A DNA stretch of 64,000 nucleotides from Scenedesmus sp. ARA3 (GCA_004335835.1 RWJK01000306.1:1-64000), one strand, 5' to 3'; numbered from the stretch's first letter, positions 45,296 through 57,557 are shown. Translations and numbers: made by a program. Notes: generated by a model not told the origin, from the letters alone.

Positions 45296-47399
45296 ATGGA
45301 GCCAGGGCAGCTGGTCTGGGCGCCCAACAGCAGTAGACGAGACTTGCTGTGGCCAGGCGTCCTGATTGATCCTGAGGAACATGCCCCAGACTATGTCAGA
45401 AATCAAAAGCAGCCTGGACGTACAGTTGTTTGCTTTTACGGCCCCAGCATTGCTCAGGTGGGCGGAGTGAATTCAGCAGTGAGGGTGGGTACTTCATGGT
45501 GCCTTGCACTTCGTGTGCGTCAGCGCACTGACGACGAACACGTTGTATTTGCTGCTCAACAGTCACGAGCACGCGACTACGCCTGGGTGACCGCGCCGCT
45601 GCAGCCGCTGGCAGAGCTGGGCCTTGCTGCAGTGAGTGTGCCTGGGTGGGACCGTAGTGGTGGGCCGGCACTAGAGCATGCACAGCCTGAACAAAGAGTG
45701 TTTATATGCCAATAGTTGTTATAATAGTGTCTGGTAGTAATCGGCAGGCTGTACAGCGCCCGGTTTGCGCGCATGCTGTCGGATTGACTTCAACACTGCT
45801 GCAGCAGACACGGAAGTACGAGCCAGCTGAGGTGACCTGCTGTTCCTCCATGGGTGCAGGTGATCAAGAATGTTCCTACCATGCACCAGGCTGCGTTGCA
45901 GGCTGCGCACGAAGAGGTGGGCGCCATTACTCCGTCCAGGGATGCCATGCTGCTTTTGAACTGCGAACGGAGGCACACAGCAATCCCCGCATGTCGATGA
46001 TGCGAAACTAATGCGATTTGTTTTTAACATCTTCGGAATTTGCGTTGATGCGGCTGTAAGGCCAGCGAACCGCGCCTATGTTGCTGCTGCTGTTCTACAG
46101 CAGTGCTGCTTCTGCCGTGCTCAAGTGCCTGGCTGTTTCCCTGGTCCTTGCAGGCTCTTAGCGTCGAAGCGGGGTTCTTAGATCCTTTTCAAGGCATGGT
46201 GAAGGTGAGCTGCAAAACTTGCACACCTTCCTGTACCTGCCACTTGCCATTGGCCCTCTCATGCGCAGGTGAATTTTGACTTGCACGTCCAGCATAGCCC
46301 GCAAGTATGTCCTGCAGCTGCCAACTGCTGCAGTATCCCGCACATATGCATAGATATACGCCGCGCTCGTAGTGTGCAGCGGCGTTGCGGCCATGCCAAG
46401 CGACAGTGTGCAACTCAACAACCGAAAGCACAAGCACACCTCCCCTCACTGTGCCGATAATCCATTACCCTGCTGTTGGTGCTGCTGTATCCATCCAACA
46501 AAACCTATCGCTGTCTGCTTCTCATCCTTCCCCCTTTCTGTCTCCCTTCCTCATTGCCGCAGGTGGACCCTGCCGCCCCTTGCTGCTTCAGCTGCGGGCG
46601 GCCCCTCAAGCCCAAGGAAGCAGCAGCAGCCAAGGAGCAGCACGGCCGCTGCAGCAGCTGCCAGGCCCGCCACGAGTCGGGGCAGCACTGCAGCGTGTGC
46701 AGCGCTGTGTGGTTTGACTATGAGGCAGACAGGATGGCAACCTGCAGCCGCTGCAGCGGGCGCGTGCACGAGGGCTGCGACGCCAAGGCGGCCCGCGCGG
46801 TGGCGGCAGCAGCAGCTGCGGAGGCTGCTTCCAAAGTCAAGCCCGAACCTGCTGACGAGCAGCAGCAGCAGGACGAGCAACATGATGAGCAGCAGGATGA
46901 GCAGCAGCAGCTGCTGCCGCCGTACAGCTGCCCGGGCTGCTGCCGCAAGCTTGCTGAGGAGAGCCGCATGGACCTGCTGCACCTGCATGCTGTGCTGCTG
47001 GCAGACATGCGGCCAGCCAAGCCGCGCGCAGCAGCAGAGATTTTTGCGGCCGAGTTTGCACGCAAGGTAGGCCACGCGCATGTGTTGCTGCTGATGCCCT
47101 TGGGCTGTGAGGGTCTGAGAGGCCTTGCTGGGCAGCTGTGTCGTGCTGTGGCTGGACGAAGCCGCATATTTCTGTGTTAAACTGACATGATGCGGCAACC
47201 AGACAACCGCTGGGGTAACAACAAGCCAACACTGCTGGTGCCTGGGCCTGTCATGCTCGAACAACTGACTGTCTCAGCTTGTGCTGCACACGCTTGCATG
47301 TCAACTGCTGCACTACATAGCACTGCCTGGTGCTCTGCCCTACCCTGGAGCTTGCACCAACCTTGTAACTCACCGCGCTGCTGCAATCTGCTGTGCTTT

Positions 47400-47445
<46 letters not shown>

Positions 47446-50418
47446 ACTGCTGCTACTGCTGCTGCTGCTGCTGCTGCGCCTGCAGCATGTTGATGCTGGG
47501 GGTGAGCTGGACGTGGCGTCGCTGCAGGGCCTGGTCAGTGCAGCATGGCTGGAGGAGGAGGCCAAGGGCAAGTATGAGGCGGCAGCAGCGCAAGAGGCAG
47601 CAGACTTTGAGGTAAGGCTGAGCGGCAGGGCTGGTGGTTTTCTTGATGTGGTGGGCCGTGTTGTGGCCCAGCATATGGTTGTGAGCCGCCCGCCGCGTGA
47701 TCACTGCACTGGGCATGAGAGAGGCAAAAAATGAAAAGTTGAATGTGCAAGGGTGGATGCACAACCTGAGACGTTGTCAGCTCCTCAACAGCCTGCCATG
47801 GATGCGCAGTGTGCAGGTGTGATTGGCAGCGCTGTGCACAACTGCACAGTGCACTCTCGTGCAATCCATGTATGTGCTCCTCAGCCAACTGCTGTGCATA
47901 ATCTTCTCCTGCTCACGAACACATATGTCACTGCTGCTGCAGGCAGCGCTGCCGCAGTATGAAGCACTGTTCAGCGAGTACGTTGCACTGGCAGCCTCAC
48001 AGCGGCGCGAGGTTGACCTGTCACTTGCGCTGGACCCTCAGCGCCTGCTGGGTGGAGGCAGCGGCAGCAGCAACCTGCTGACAGCAGGACCATTCCATGC
48101 AGCAGCTGCAGCTGGGTATGATGCTGCTGGCCGGGGTGCAGCTAGCAGCACCAGGGGCACGGCGCAGCAGCAGCTGCAGCTGACTGGCAGGCTGAGCAGC
48201 GGCGGTGGCGCTGCTGCAGGTGCAGCAGCAGGCAGCAGCGCCGGTGGCGCAGCAGCAGCAGCAGCGGCGGCGGCTGGCGCGCGCCAGCGCAGCGCGGCGC
48301 ATCTTGTGGGGTCGGGGCAAGAGGTCAGGGCGGAGGATGGCAGTGCGGTGCCTCAGGAGGTGCGGCTGGCTTGCTGGCTGCAGCGTGCAGGCTTGCAAGA
48401 CAGCAGCTTTGTGTGCTTGTGTTGCATGCTTGTGGTGGTGAACATGGTACCTGCTACCTGGAGCAGTTTAGCCAGGCCTTCGCTGGCGTTATAGCTGAAC
48501 GGAGCAGTGCGCGATGCTCTGCATGGTATACGGACCATCATATTCTGCGTGCATCGTGTGCGTCACAAAAGCTTCGTCCATCTGCAGCTTACAACAGATT
48601 GCGTCGGCTGTGTTCTCTTGCATGTCGGCTGTGCTGCGCTGTGCTGCAACACACCTTGTGGACCGTTGCACGCAGATCCCCATCATCTGCAACGCCATCA
48701 AGGGCACCTTCCTACTGGCAGACATGAAGGTGGTGTGCAGCTGCACGCAGTGCGCGGTTTTGCCGGTGGAGCGCCGCACCTTCAGCCCCACACAGGTGCG
48801 GCGGCCTGCGCCGCGTTTCTTTTATTGGGTTTTCGGTTGTTTACGTGCCATTCAATGTTTGCTTTGTGCCTTCTGCCAGTGGAGTGCCGCACCTTCAGCC
48901 CCACACAGGTGCGGCGGTCTGCGCCTTGATTGGTTTTGGAGTCATGGCATTTTTGCCTTTTCTTCTGCCAGTGGAGCGCGTCACCTGCAGCGCCACCCGG
49001 GAGCGCCTTCCACACAGCTGCCATGCTTTTCTTGGTTTTATTTGCGCGGTGCTGCCAGTGGAGCGGCACACCCTTTTTCGGCCCCACGCAGGTGCCCCTG
49101 GCAGACTTCGGGCACCCATGCACCTGTGATATCAAGAAGTGGACGGCTCCACTCTGCACTCGGCACCATGATTACTAAGGGGTTTTGTCATCCCATGATT
49201 GCCACCTGCAGTACGAGCAGCATGCGGGCTGTGGCAGCGCCAAGAAGTGGAAGGCTTCGCTGCGCATCGAGCCGGGCGCGGTGCGCGAGTGCCCCCGCGG
49301 CGCCAACCCCATGGCCTTTGGCAAGTGGCTGGAGCTCAAGGGGATTGAGGCCAAGGGATCCAAGATAGGTGAGTGGGGCTCAACACTGGGATTAGGCTGT
49401 GGATTTGCATGGCGCCAGCGTATTGGTTCATGGCCTTTGGCAAGTGGCTGGAGCTGAAGGGGATAGAGGCCAAGGGCTCCAAGATAGGTGAGCGGGTGCT
49501 GCTGGGGGCCAGTGCTGTGGACGAAGCAGCATGCGTCAGCTGGACTCCCCTGTCTCACTTAGTAGCTTCTGTACAACTCCACATGAACACAACACACCGC
49601 CTCCTTTCCTTGCATTTTGCAGTCCAGCGCGAGCACCACCCCGCACCCCCACAGCCTGAGTGGCCGCACGTCCTGTCAGGCCCCGCAGCATCAGTCAAGC
49701 GCCACACCGAGCTGCTGCAGCAGCAGCAGCAGCAGGCAGCAGCAGCAGGCGCGTCAGATGCAGCAGCAACAGGCGGCGGCCCCTCGCCCTGCAGCAGCAG
49801 CAGGGGCGTGAATGACGGCGCGGGCGGGGAGCGGGATGCCGGCGCGACCAGCAGCGGCGGTGCAGCGCCAAAGCCTGCGGCTGGCGTGCCTAAGAACAGG
49901 CGGCCTGACAGCTGGGCCCCCTGGGAGGATGTTGCCCTAGGGCAGTACAAGCCCATCCAGGTGGGGTGTATTGCAATAGCGATGCAGGGGTTGCATGTTG
50001 CTCTGCTTGTTGCTTTTTTTGGGTGTTTGTTTGCTGCTGGTGACAGCTGGGCTCCTTGAGAGGATGTGGCACTGGGTGGCGCTGGCTGCAATGAGGCTGC
50101 AACATGCTGCAGATGAGGTGCTCTGTACCTGTGGGTGGTGGCTGCCTGTGGGTGTCGAGTTGTACGTTGACTGGAGTTGTGTTTTTGACGGTCTCATGCA
50201 GATGTCTCGCATGCATCTAGCCTGGCGCCAGCACGCACACCCAAAACCATTTGGCGGCTGCGATAGTCCAGTGAATCAGCAGTAGCAACAAGGATGTGCA
50301 CTGCAGGCCCTCTGCATGCTGCTGCCGCCGCTGCCGTCGTAGGTGCGCTGGGCGGGCGACCGCTGCTGCGTGTGCAACAGCGACGTGGCTGGTGTCATCA
50401 CAATCAACAATCGACACA

Positions 50419-50463
<45 letters not shown>

Positions 50464-51955
50464 TGCGCTGGGCGGGTGACCGCTGCTGCGTGTGCGACAG
50501 CGACGTTGACTACGACTGCGACAGGCTGGTGTCCTGCGACGGCTGCGCCATCACGGTGCACCAGAGCTGCTACGGCATCCCTGAGCTGCCTGATGAGGAC
50601 GACATGTGGCTCTGCAGGTGCGCAGCAGAAGCAGCTGTGTCACATGCCAGGAGCCGCATTAATTCATCCCTCCACAGTCAGTGCAGGGATGTTGAGCATG
50701 ACATGGTTATGTCAATCCAGTGTGTGTGGATGTGCTGCAAGCATGGCTGGCTTGGTGCTCTCTCCTTTTGAGTCAGCAAGCCACGCTGCAGCTGCATGCA
50801 GCTGCATGCGCGTGCCGCTGCTCGCTACGGGCCTCTTGCCAGCACCGCTACCAACACCAATATCAGTGCTACCACTGACCGCCACCAACCGAACTATCTA
50901 CACCCGCGGCCACCAACCAACACATTGGCCACTAGGCTTCTTTCAACCCGTCCCTGCTGCCTCTGCTGCCTCTGCTGCCACCTGCAGGGCGTGTGAGCTG
51001 AAGGAGCCTGGGGCCCCTGAGCCGCAGTGCTGCCTGTGCCCCTTGGTGGGCGGCGGGCTGAAGCCCACCACGCTGCCGGGGCTGTGGGCGCACGCGGCCT
51101 GCATGCAGTGGATTCCTGAGGTCACCTGCGTGGAGCCATCACGGTGAGGCGGGCGGCTGGTTGTGAATGAGTGATCTTATGCATAGCTGCGTTGGTTTAC
51201 TAGTGCAGGCTGCGCCTGATGCACAGCTGCAGCAGGGGCTGCAACCCTGCGGGCTGCAGCCGCACGCCTCATCACACGGCTGGTTATACAATAAAGCTGC
51301 ATAGCTGGGTTGGTGTAATACTGCGGACTGCATCACCGCAGGGCGGCTGCATCAATTGGGATGCTGCGTTTCCACGAGGTCAGCCACTGTTCACTTGCGC
51401 ATGCTGGCCCCGGCTCTGGCATGCCCTGTGAATACAGTCAGACGGTTACCTCGAGTACAGTGCATGACATGGTCTGAGCTAGCAACTGTTTGCTGATGAT
51501 GATGATGATGTTGTTACACCATCCCCCCCCCCCCTCCCGCGCAGCATGGAGCCCATCGACCGCATTCAGCACATCCAGAAGGAGCGCTGGGAGCTGCTGT
51601 GCTGCATCTGCAGGCAGCGCATGGGAGCCAAGATCCAGTGCAACGACTGCTACCAGGTGCGGCAGATGCTGGCCGGCCATGTGGCACTCCACGGAACTGG
51701 ACCAGCTGTACTGCATGCCCGTGGGGCAGGCCCTGCTTCTTGCTTATGCAACAATGCTTTAGGATGTGGAGTTGACTTTCTGGTGTTCAGCCACCGGCAT
51801 TGCAACCCCGCGCTACCCGTTTGTGCTTCACCTGTTTGTTGACCATCTGACGTGCCATGCGCGCTGCGACTGCTGCTGCTGCTGCCGCCAGGCGTACCAC
51901 CCGCTGTGTGCGCGGCGCGTGGGCCTGCACATGGAAATGGCTGACCTGCTATGTG

Positions 51956-51998
<43 letters not shown>

Positions 51999-53498
51999 GC
52001 CGCCGCCAGGCGTACCACCCGCTGTGTGCGCGGCGCGTGGGGCTGCACATGGAGATGGCCGACCCTGCTGAGCCTGACGGCCCGCTGCAGCTGGTCAGCC
52101 ACTGCCCCAAGCACTGCACGCCCTCCAGCAACGCCTCGGGTGAGACAAATGCAAGATCGGGGCAGTGTGTTGCAGCCAAACTGCAACAGGGCTGCATGCT
52201 GCATGCCATGCTATGTGGGTGGTGCATTTTGGTGTGTGCTGCATGTGTGGCTGGCGTGAGTTTGGTTTGCAGGTGGCCAGGGGTTGCTTGCAGCACTGCA
52301 CACCACACTACAGCCAGGCTGAAAGCAGCGAAGGCTGTGAGCAACAAGGCGACACACAACCTGCGTGTCAGTGCTGCTGCCATCTGACTGCTGCTGCTGC
52401 TGCTGCTGCTGCAGGCATCACGCTGCTGAGCAGTGATGACCACATTCGCATCGGCAGGCCCCGCAAGCGCCACGCCCTGCACGACAGCACCACAGCCCCA
52501 GCAGCAGCAGCAGCCCGCACAGCAGCGGCGGCAGCAGCAGCAGCCGACCCAAACAACCATGGAGGCCTGTGGAATGCGCAGCCCTTCAAAGCAAACCGCC
52601 CGCCGGCACCCATCCCTGACGCTCCCGGCGGCTGCGCGCGCGCATCCGCTTTTGCAGCGCAGCGCATTCAGCATGGTACCGGCACTGGCTGCACCAGCAC
52701 GGCCGGCTTCTGGATTCCCACTGAGGAGACTGCTGCAGCGGCAGCAGCAGCAGAGGCAGCGTACGGCGCGGGTGCTGCCGCCAGCGAAGGCGGCGGTCCC
52801 TGCAGCAGCAGCACCTCAGGATTGCTGGCAGCGCCCAAGCCGAGCGCGGGCCGCAAGCGCAAGCGCTGGGGACGCGGCAGCGGCGCAGGACTGGGCGGTG
52901 CAGCTGGCACAAGTGCAGGTGCAGGTGCAGCAGTGAAGCGCAGCGGGGAGAAGCCTCCGCCTGCGCCTGTGGAGCTTCTGCCGCTGCCTGACAACACACC
53001 TGATCAGGTGGATGTGGTGTGTAACGGCAGGCCTGGCGTGCTGGTTGTGCGCGCGCAGCGCGTGCTGGTGGGTGGTCAGGAGCTGACTGCTTCCCGCTTT
53101 GAGGCGATGTGTGGCAAGGGCGATGCGAAGAAATGGAAGAGCAGCTTGTGGACGGCTGATGAAAATGGCGAGCCGCAGCGCAGCATGGGAGACTGGCTGT
53201 CTGAGAGGGGGTTGGATAAGAATGCGCTGAGTAAGCTGGCGGCAAACTGGGCGGCTGTGGAGGCGCGGCGGGCGTGGGAGGAGCAGCAGCAGCAGCAGCA
53301 GGGTGAGGCGGAGGGTGATGGTGAGGGGGATGGGGAGGGTGGGGCGGATGGCGACAGCATTGTTGGGGATGCTGCGGTGACGGAAGATGGGGATGAAGTG
53401 ACAGGGGCAGAGGATGGTGAGCAGCAGCAGCAGCAGCAGCAGGACGAGGCAGCGGAGAGTGAAGGCATGCAGGTGGACGGCCAGGCAGGTGGCAGCCC

Positions 53499-53542
<44 letters not shown>

Positions 53543-56360
53543 CTGACCAAGCAGCAGCAGATGCTGACGATGACGAGCAGAGTGGTCCTGCTGCCAAGAA
53601 ACAAAGGGTCAGTGAAGCTGACGCCCCAGCAGCACCAGCAGCAGCAGGGGACGAGGCTGCTGCTGCTGCAGCTGCTGCTGATGGCAGCAGGCAGCTGGCG
53701 CATGCCAACAGCAACACCTCCGCAGCAATAGCTGACCAGGCAGATGCACAGCAGCAAGAAGCAGCAGCGGCGGCTGCGGACGCTTCTGCAGATGCTGCTG
53801 CTGCTGCTGCTGCTGGGGACGGCAGTGCGGATGCTGCTGCCAAGCCTTCCAGCAGCACCCAGTCAGCCGCTGCAGCAGCAGCTGCTGCTGCTGCGCTGCG
53901 CAAGCAGCAAGGCAGGGTGCTGCTGCAGCGGCTGCCATACCCGCTGCTGCCGGACTGCTTCACCCTGCACCCCACAGCACTCCCCGAGCCGGCAGCAGCA
54001 GCTAGCATTGCTGCTCTCAAGGCTGCCGCAGACGCCGCAAATGCGTCAGCAGCCATCGCAGCTGCAGCAGCAGCCGAGGTAGCTGCTGCGCCGCCGCTGC
54101 CTGGTGCTGCTGCCAGCAGCAGCAGCAGCAGCGAGCCGCTAGACATAGAGCTGCCGATAGAGGAGCAGCCGTGGCTAGCTGTTGGCCGCTGCTGCCGCAT
54201 GTACTGGGTTGATGATGACGAGTGGTATGAGGCAGATGTGACAGGCTTTGATCCTGTTAGCAGGCTTCACACGCTGTGGTACCACTTGGATGAGGTGCGA
54301 GAGGAGATCAACTTGGTGCAGGAGCAGCAGCAGGGCAGGGTGCAGTGGCTGCCACTAGTGGATAAGTCCCGCTGGCCAGGCAAGCGCAAGATGCAGCAGG
54401 AGGCAGCAGCAGCAGGCGGCAATGCAGCAGCAGCAGCAGACTTGCTGCTGCTGGATGGCCTGCTGGGGGCTGCTGGCTATGCGCCTTGGCAGCAGCAGCA
54501 GCAGCAGCAGCAGGGTTTCGGCGCAGCTGCTAATGCTATGGATGTGGATGGGGAGGATGTACAAGATGATGCAGTAGCAGCAGTGCAGCCGGCACCTGCA
54601 GGCTTCCCCAGGCTGACAGCAATGTACAGGAACATGGGGGAAGACAGCGGCATGGTGGACCTCCTGGCGCTGCACAGCAGCGGCAGCAGCCTGCAGCAGC
54701 AGCTGCAGTGCATGCTGTGGCAGCAGCAGCAGCAGTACGCGACGGCGAGCGCGGCGCAGCCGCCACCGGAGGCCACGCCTGCAGGGCACGCTGCTATCGG
54801 CTGGCGAGTAGGCGTGTTTTGGCCAGATGTGGGAGTCTATTACTACGGCCAGCTTGTTGCTTTCAATGCAGCAGATGGCAGCCACATCATTGTGTATGAT
54901 GATGGTGAGCAGGAGAGCCTGCAGCTGCAGCTGGCGAGGCTGGATTGGGTGGCTGCAGCAGGCCCCGCGCATGCGGCCAGCGCAACAGCCCGCGACGCGC
55001 ACGCCGTGTACATGCAGCAGCGCGAGTTTGCGCTCGCGCGTAAGCAGCAGCAGCAGCTGCGCCGGCAGCAGCGGCTGCAGCAGGGTGCTGGCGGGCCGCA
55101 CCAGCAGCAGGCTGCTACAGAGATGATGCTGCAGCTGCAGCAGCAGCTGCAGCAGGTCTATGCTGAGCTGCATCAGTTAGGCTGGCAGGAGGGTATGCCA
55201 GTACCTCCGCTATACCAGCAGCAGTTGCAGCAGCTGGCAGCAGCGCGGGAGCAGCTAACCGCGCAGTCAGCAGCAGCAGTGGGTCACCCTCAGGCGCCCA
55301 GCCCTCACATGAAGCAGGCAATGCAGCAAGCAGCGCAGCAGCTGCAGCCGCCAGCTGGCGAGGGTTTACCTGCAGCGCCTAAACCGCCGCCCGGGCCAAA
55401 ACCTGACGCGCCGAAGCAGGTGGACGTCATCTGCGGGTCAAACACCGGCACGTTTGACTGCCTGCGCATGCAAGTGTTGACCAGCACGGGTGGCCAGATT
55501 AGCCCAACTGAGTTTGAGCGGCTCAGTGGCAAGGGTGCCAGCAAGAAATGGAAGTGCACAATCCGTGTGCGCAAGGCAAATGGGCTGCCGGGAATCACCA
55601 TGGGTGACTGGCTGCTGCAGATGGGCTACGACCAGCCGAAAGAGCCCCGTGCTGGCGGCAGCAGCAGCAAAGGCAGCAGCCTGAACGACATCCGCAAGCA
55701 GCAGGCCAGCCGCAAGGCTGCTGCTGCTGCTGCCGCTGCAGGCAGGGCGGCTGCAGAGCCCCCAAGGGGCGCGGCAGCAGCAGCAGCAGCGGGAGGGCCC
55801 GGTGTGAAGCCTGGCGAGGATGGCGGGCACACCATTGTGAGCGGCAGGGGTGTGTCGATGCACCGGGAGGGCTGCATGTGTGTGATCTGCAAGCAGGCGC
55901 GCCGCAAAGCTGCGCAGGAGGCAGGCATAACCCCAGCAGCACGCGACGCATACATCCCCCGCGCCGGCGATGCAGGCGCGAGAGGAGGGTTTGGCGGCGC
56001 AGGGGGCGCAGCGGGCGCCCGGGCAGCTGGCGTGGGTGGCAAGGGCGGGCCCACGCGCAGCGGATCCCTAGGGAAGGATGGCTTTGCAGGAAAGCTGGAG
56101 GAGCGGCGTGCAAGGCTGCCTGCGCTGCTGCTGGGCAAGCGCGCGTATGTACAGGCTGTGCCACACCTGGTGCGTGGTGCTGCTGTGCACCAGCTGTGGC
56201 AGCTGCCTGAGAGCCGCTGCTACTCGGCCGAAGAGTGGGAGGCGAAGCAGCAGGGCGGCAACGGCAGCACCAGCACGGGCGCTGCTGTTGCTGCTGCTGC
56301 TGCCGGTGCTGCTGGCGGTGCGTCATCTGAAGGGCAGCAGCCCGCTGTATCAGGCGGTGA

Positions 56361-56406
<46 letters not shown>

Positions 56407-57557
56407 GGTAGCCGGCCAGGCACCCCCAGCCTCAGTAGCCGCCCTGCCACCCCAGCGCCAGCAGGTGCCGAGGCAGGCGACGAGGCAACCAGCAGCGGCG
56501 CAGCCGACGCGCAGAACCAGAACCAGGGCGCGCAGGCCGGCCAGCAGCAGCAGCAGCAGCAGGGTGACAAGCCGCAGCGTGGCAGCCGCACGCAGACGTG
56601 GCGTGAGAAGCTGCGGGTGTGCCAGGCGCTTGAGCCGAAGCGCATCACGTTTGGCAAGAGCGGAATCCACGGCTGGGGCATCTTTGCGCGGCGGCCGATC
56701 GCGCAAGACAGCATGGTGACTGAGTTCAGGGGGCAGCTTGTGCGCTGCATCCTGGCTGATGTGCGGGAGGTGGCATACAGGAAGCAGGTGAGGGGCTGGG
56801 ATTGAGAGATAAGCCCCATGTCGGTGGCTTGACATGTGTGTCTTGGCAGTGATGAGGCAGCTGCTGTGGCGTGCGCGAGCCAGGGACGACACGAGGTGTG
56901 CAGTGTTGTATGCTGCGCCACCTGACTTGCAGGGAGCTTCAGCCTCGTCCGGTGTATTAGCTGCCTGATCGTGCAATGCTGCTGGCATCAAGTGCTGCTG
57001 TGCTTTGCTGCTTGTCTGCATGTGTGACATCGCAGCCGCATGTCTGCGGTCACTGCCGCTCCCACCTTGTCTTTATTGCTGCCTGCTTGCATGCTCGCTA
57101 AGCGTCGCACCTGTGGTGTGAACCTGCCTGCTGCCTGCCGCCTCTCTTACCTGCTGTCCCCGCCAGGCACGCGACTGGCCCCTTTAGCTTCTATCTTATC
57201 ACCTTGCTGCAGAAATCAACACATGTTGCTCACAGTTGATCTCTGTTGAACCCGCTGCTGGCTTTGACCTGTCATTACCAGGCGCGCGACTGCTACATGT
57301 TCCACGCCAGCGACGACACCGTCATCGACAACACGGGCCTGGGCAACTACTCCCGCTTCACCAACCACTGCTGCGCGCCCTGCCTCTACGCTAAGCCGCT
57401 GGAGCTGGGGGGTGACCTGCACCTGTGCTTCTTTGCCAAGACAGACATCAAGGCAGGGCAGGAGCTGACCTTTGACTACCGGTTCAAGGAGGAGGACAGC
57501 GACAGCAAGGTGCTGTGCCAGTGCGGCGCGCCGGCCTGCAAGGGCACACTGAACTAG
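45296..57557 (+). CDS. Trithorax-like histone methyltransferase: PWWP, three SAND, PHD-ePHD, two Tudor-like, SET, post-SET
   Basis: Sixteen exons, all in phase, 2400 residues: 45296-45457, 45563-45631, 45860-45916, 46154-46204, 46563-47066, 47486-47611, 47943-48359, 48676-48795, 49212-49368, 49623-49960, 50463-50617, 50988-51143, 51545-51656, 52010-52139, 52415-56787, 57282-57557. Domains: PWWP (1-77, GQLVWAP, DYAWVTAPL); Cys-rich zinc region (120-265); SAND 1 (463-555, IPIICNAIKGTFLLADM, CSCTQC, YEQHAGCGSAKKWK); PHD plus extended PHD (668-850, CDGCAITVHQSCYG, AYHPLCARRVGLH) as in ATX1/2; SAND 2 (about 1050-1120); Tudor-like (about 1438-1487 and 1645-1691); SAND 3 (about 1853-1925); a CMCVICK motif; SET (from about 2260, GIHGWGIFARR, RFTNHCCAPC, LTFDYRF) and post-SET (CQCGAPACK). 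It is predicted nuclear and to methylate histone H3K4. FYRN/FYRC of plant ATX were not found. NHSC.PN reads NHCCAPC. Confidence 0.88.
47403..47482 (+). repeat. CTG microsatellite leading into an acceptor (Trithorax-like intron 5)
   Basis: CTG/CTA units running almost to the acceptor of exon 6 (47485). It serves as the pyrimidine-containing 3' end of the intron. Confidence 0.9.
48875..49096 (+). repeat. three degenerate copies of Trithorax-like exon 8 end in the next intron
   Basis: The exon 8 tail with its donor (48763-48812) recurs at 48875-48925 (nearly identical, keeping ACACAG/GTGCGG), at 48966-49006 (degraded) and at 49052-49096 (degraded, keeping CGCAG/GTGCC). Each begins GCCAGTGGAG. 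All lie between exons 8 and 9. Confidence 0.82.
49419..49487 (+). repeat. duplicated end of Trithorax-like exon 9, potential in-frame cassette exon
   Basis: Bases 49430-49493 repeat 49311-49374 with about four changes. The copy has a CCAG acceptor at 49415-49418 and donor GTGAGC at 49488. Spliced in, it adds 69 bases (23 codons, AYWFMAFGKWLELKGIEAKG plus SKI) without breaking phase 1. Confidence 0.78.
50343..50462 (+). repeat. duplicated start of the PHD exon (Trithorax-like exon 11)
   Basis: Bases 50343-50382 repeat the start of exon 11 (50463-50502; VRWAGDRCCVC), 120 bases upstream. The unit ends in a CTG run. Because 120 is a multiple of three and there is no stop, using the upstream TAG acceptor at 50340-50342 would read through an in-frame poly-Cys tract into the true exon. 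Confidence 0.8.
51892..52009 (+). repeat. duplicated start of the ePHD exon (Trithorax-like exon 14)
   Basis: Bases 51892-51943 repeat the start of exon 14 (52010-52061) with few changes, including the CCAG acceptor, followed by a CTG run. The offset is 118 bases, so reading through would shift frame; the downstream copy is the functional exon. Confidence 0.8.
53423..53541 (+). repeat. coding CAG tracts (polyglutamine) in Trithorax-like exon 15
   Basis: CAG runs at 53423-53441 and 53500-53541 encode Gln tracts in the acidic disordered linker after SAND 2. A GCT run at 56363-56402 encodes poly-Ala before the SET domain. Confidence 0.9.

Noticed and set aside
45458..45562. Reading straight through from exon 1 to exon 2 of the Trithorax-like gene
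   Set aside because: The frame is open, but the GTGGGC donor, the CAACAG acceptor and the PWWP pattern (FYGPS then DYAWV) fit better with this 105-base stretch removed.
53076..54200. 374-codon minus-strand open frame rich in Ser, Ala and Cys
   Set aside because: It is the reverse reading of CAG/GCA codons in exon 15 of the Trithorax-like gene; composition is driven by the repeats.
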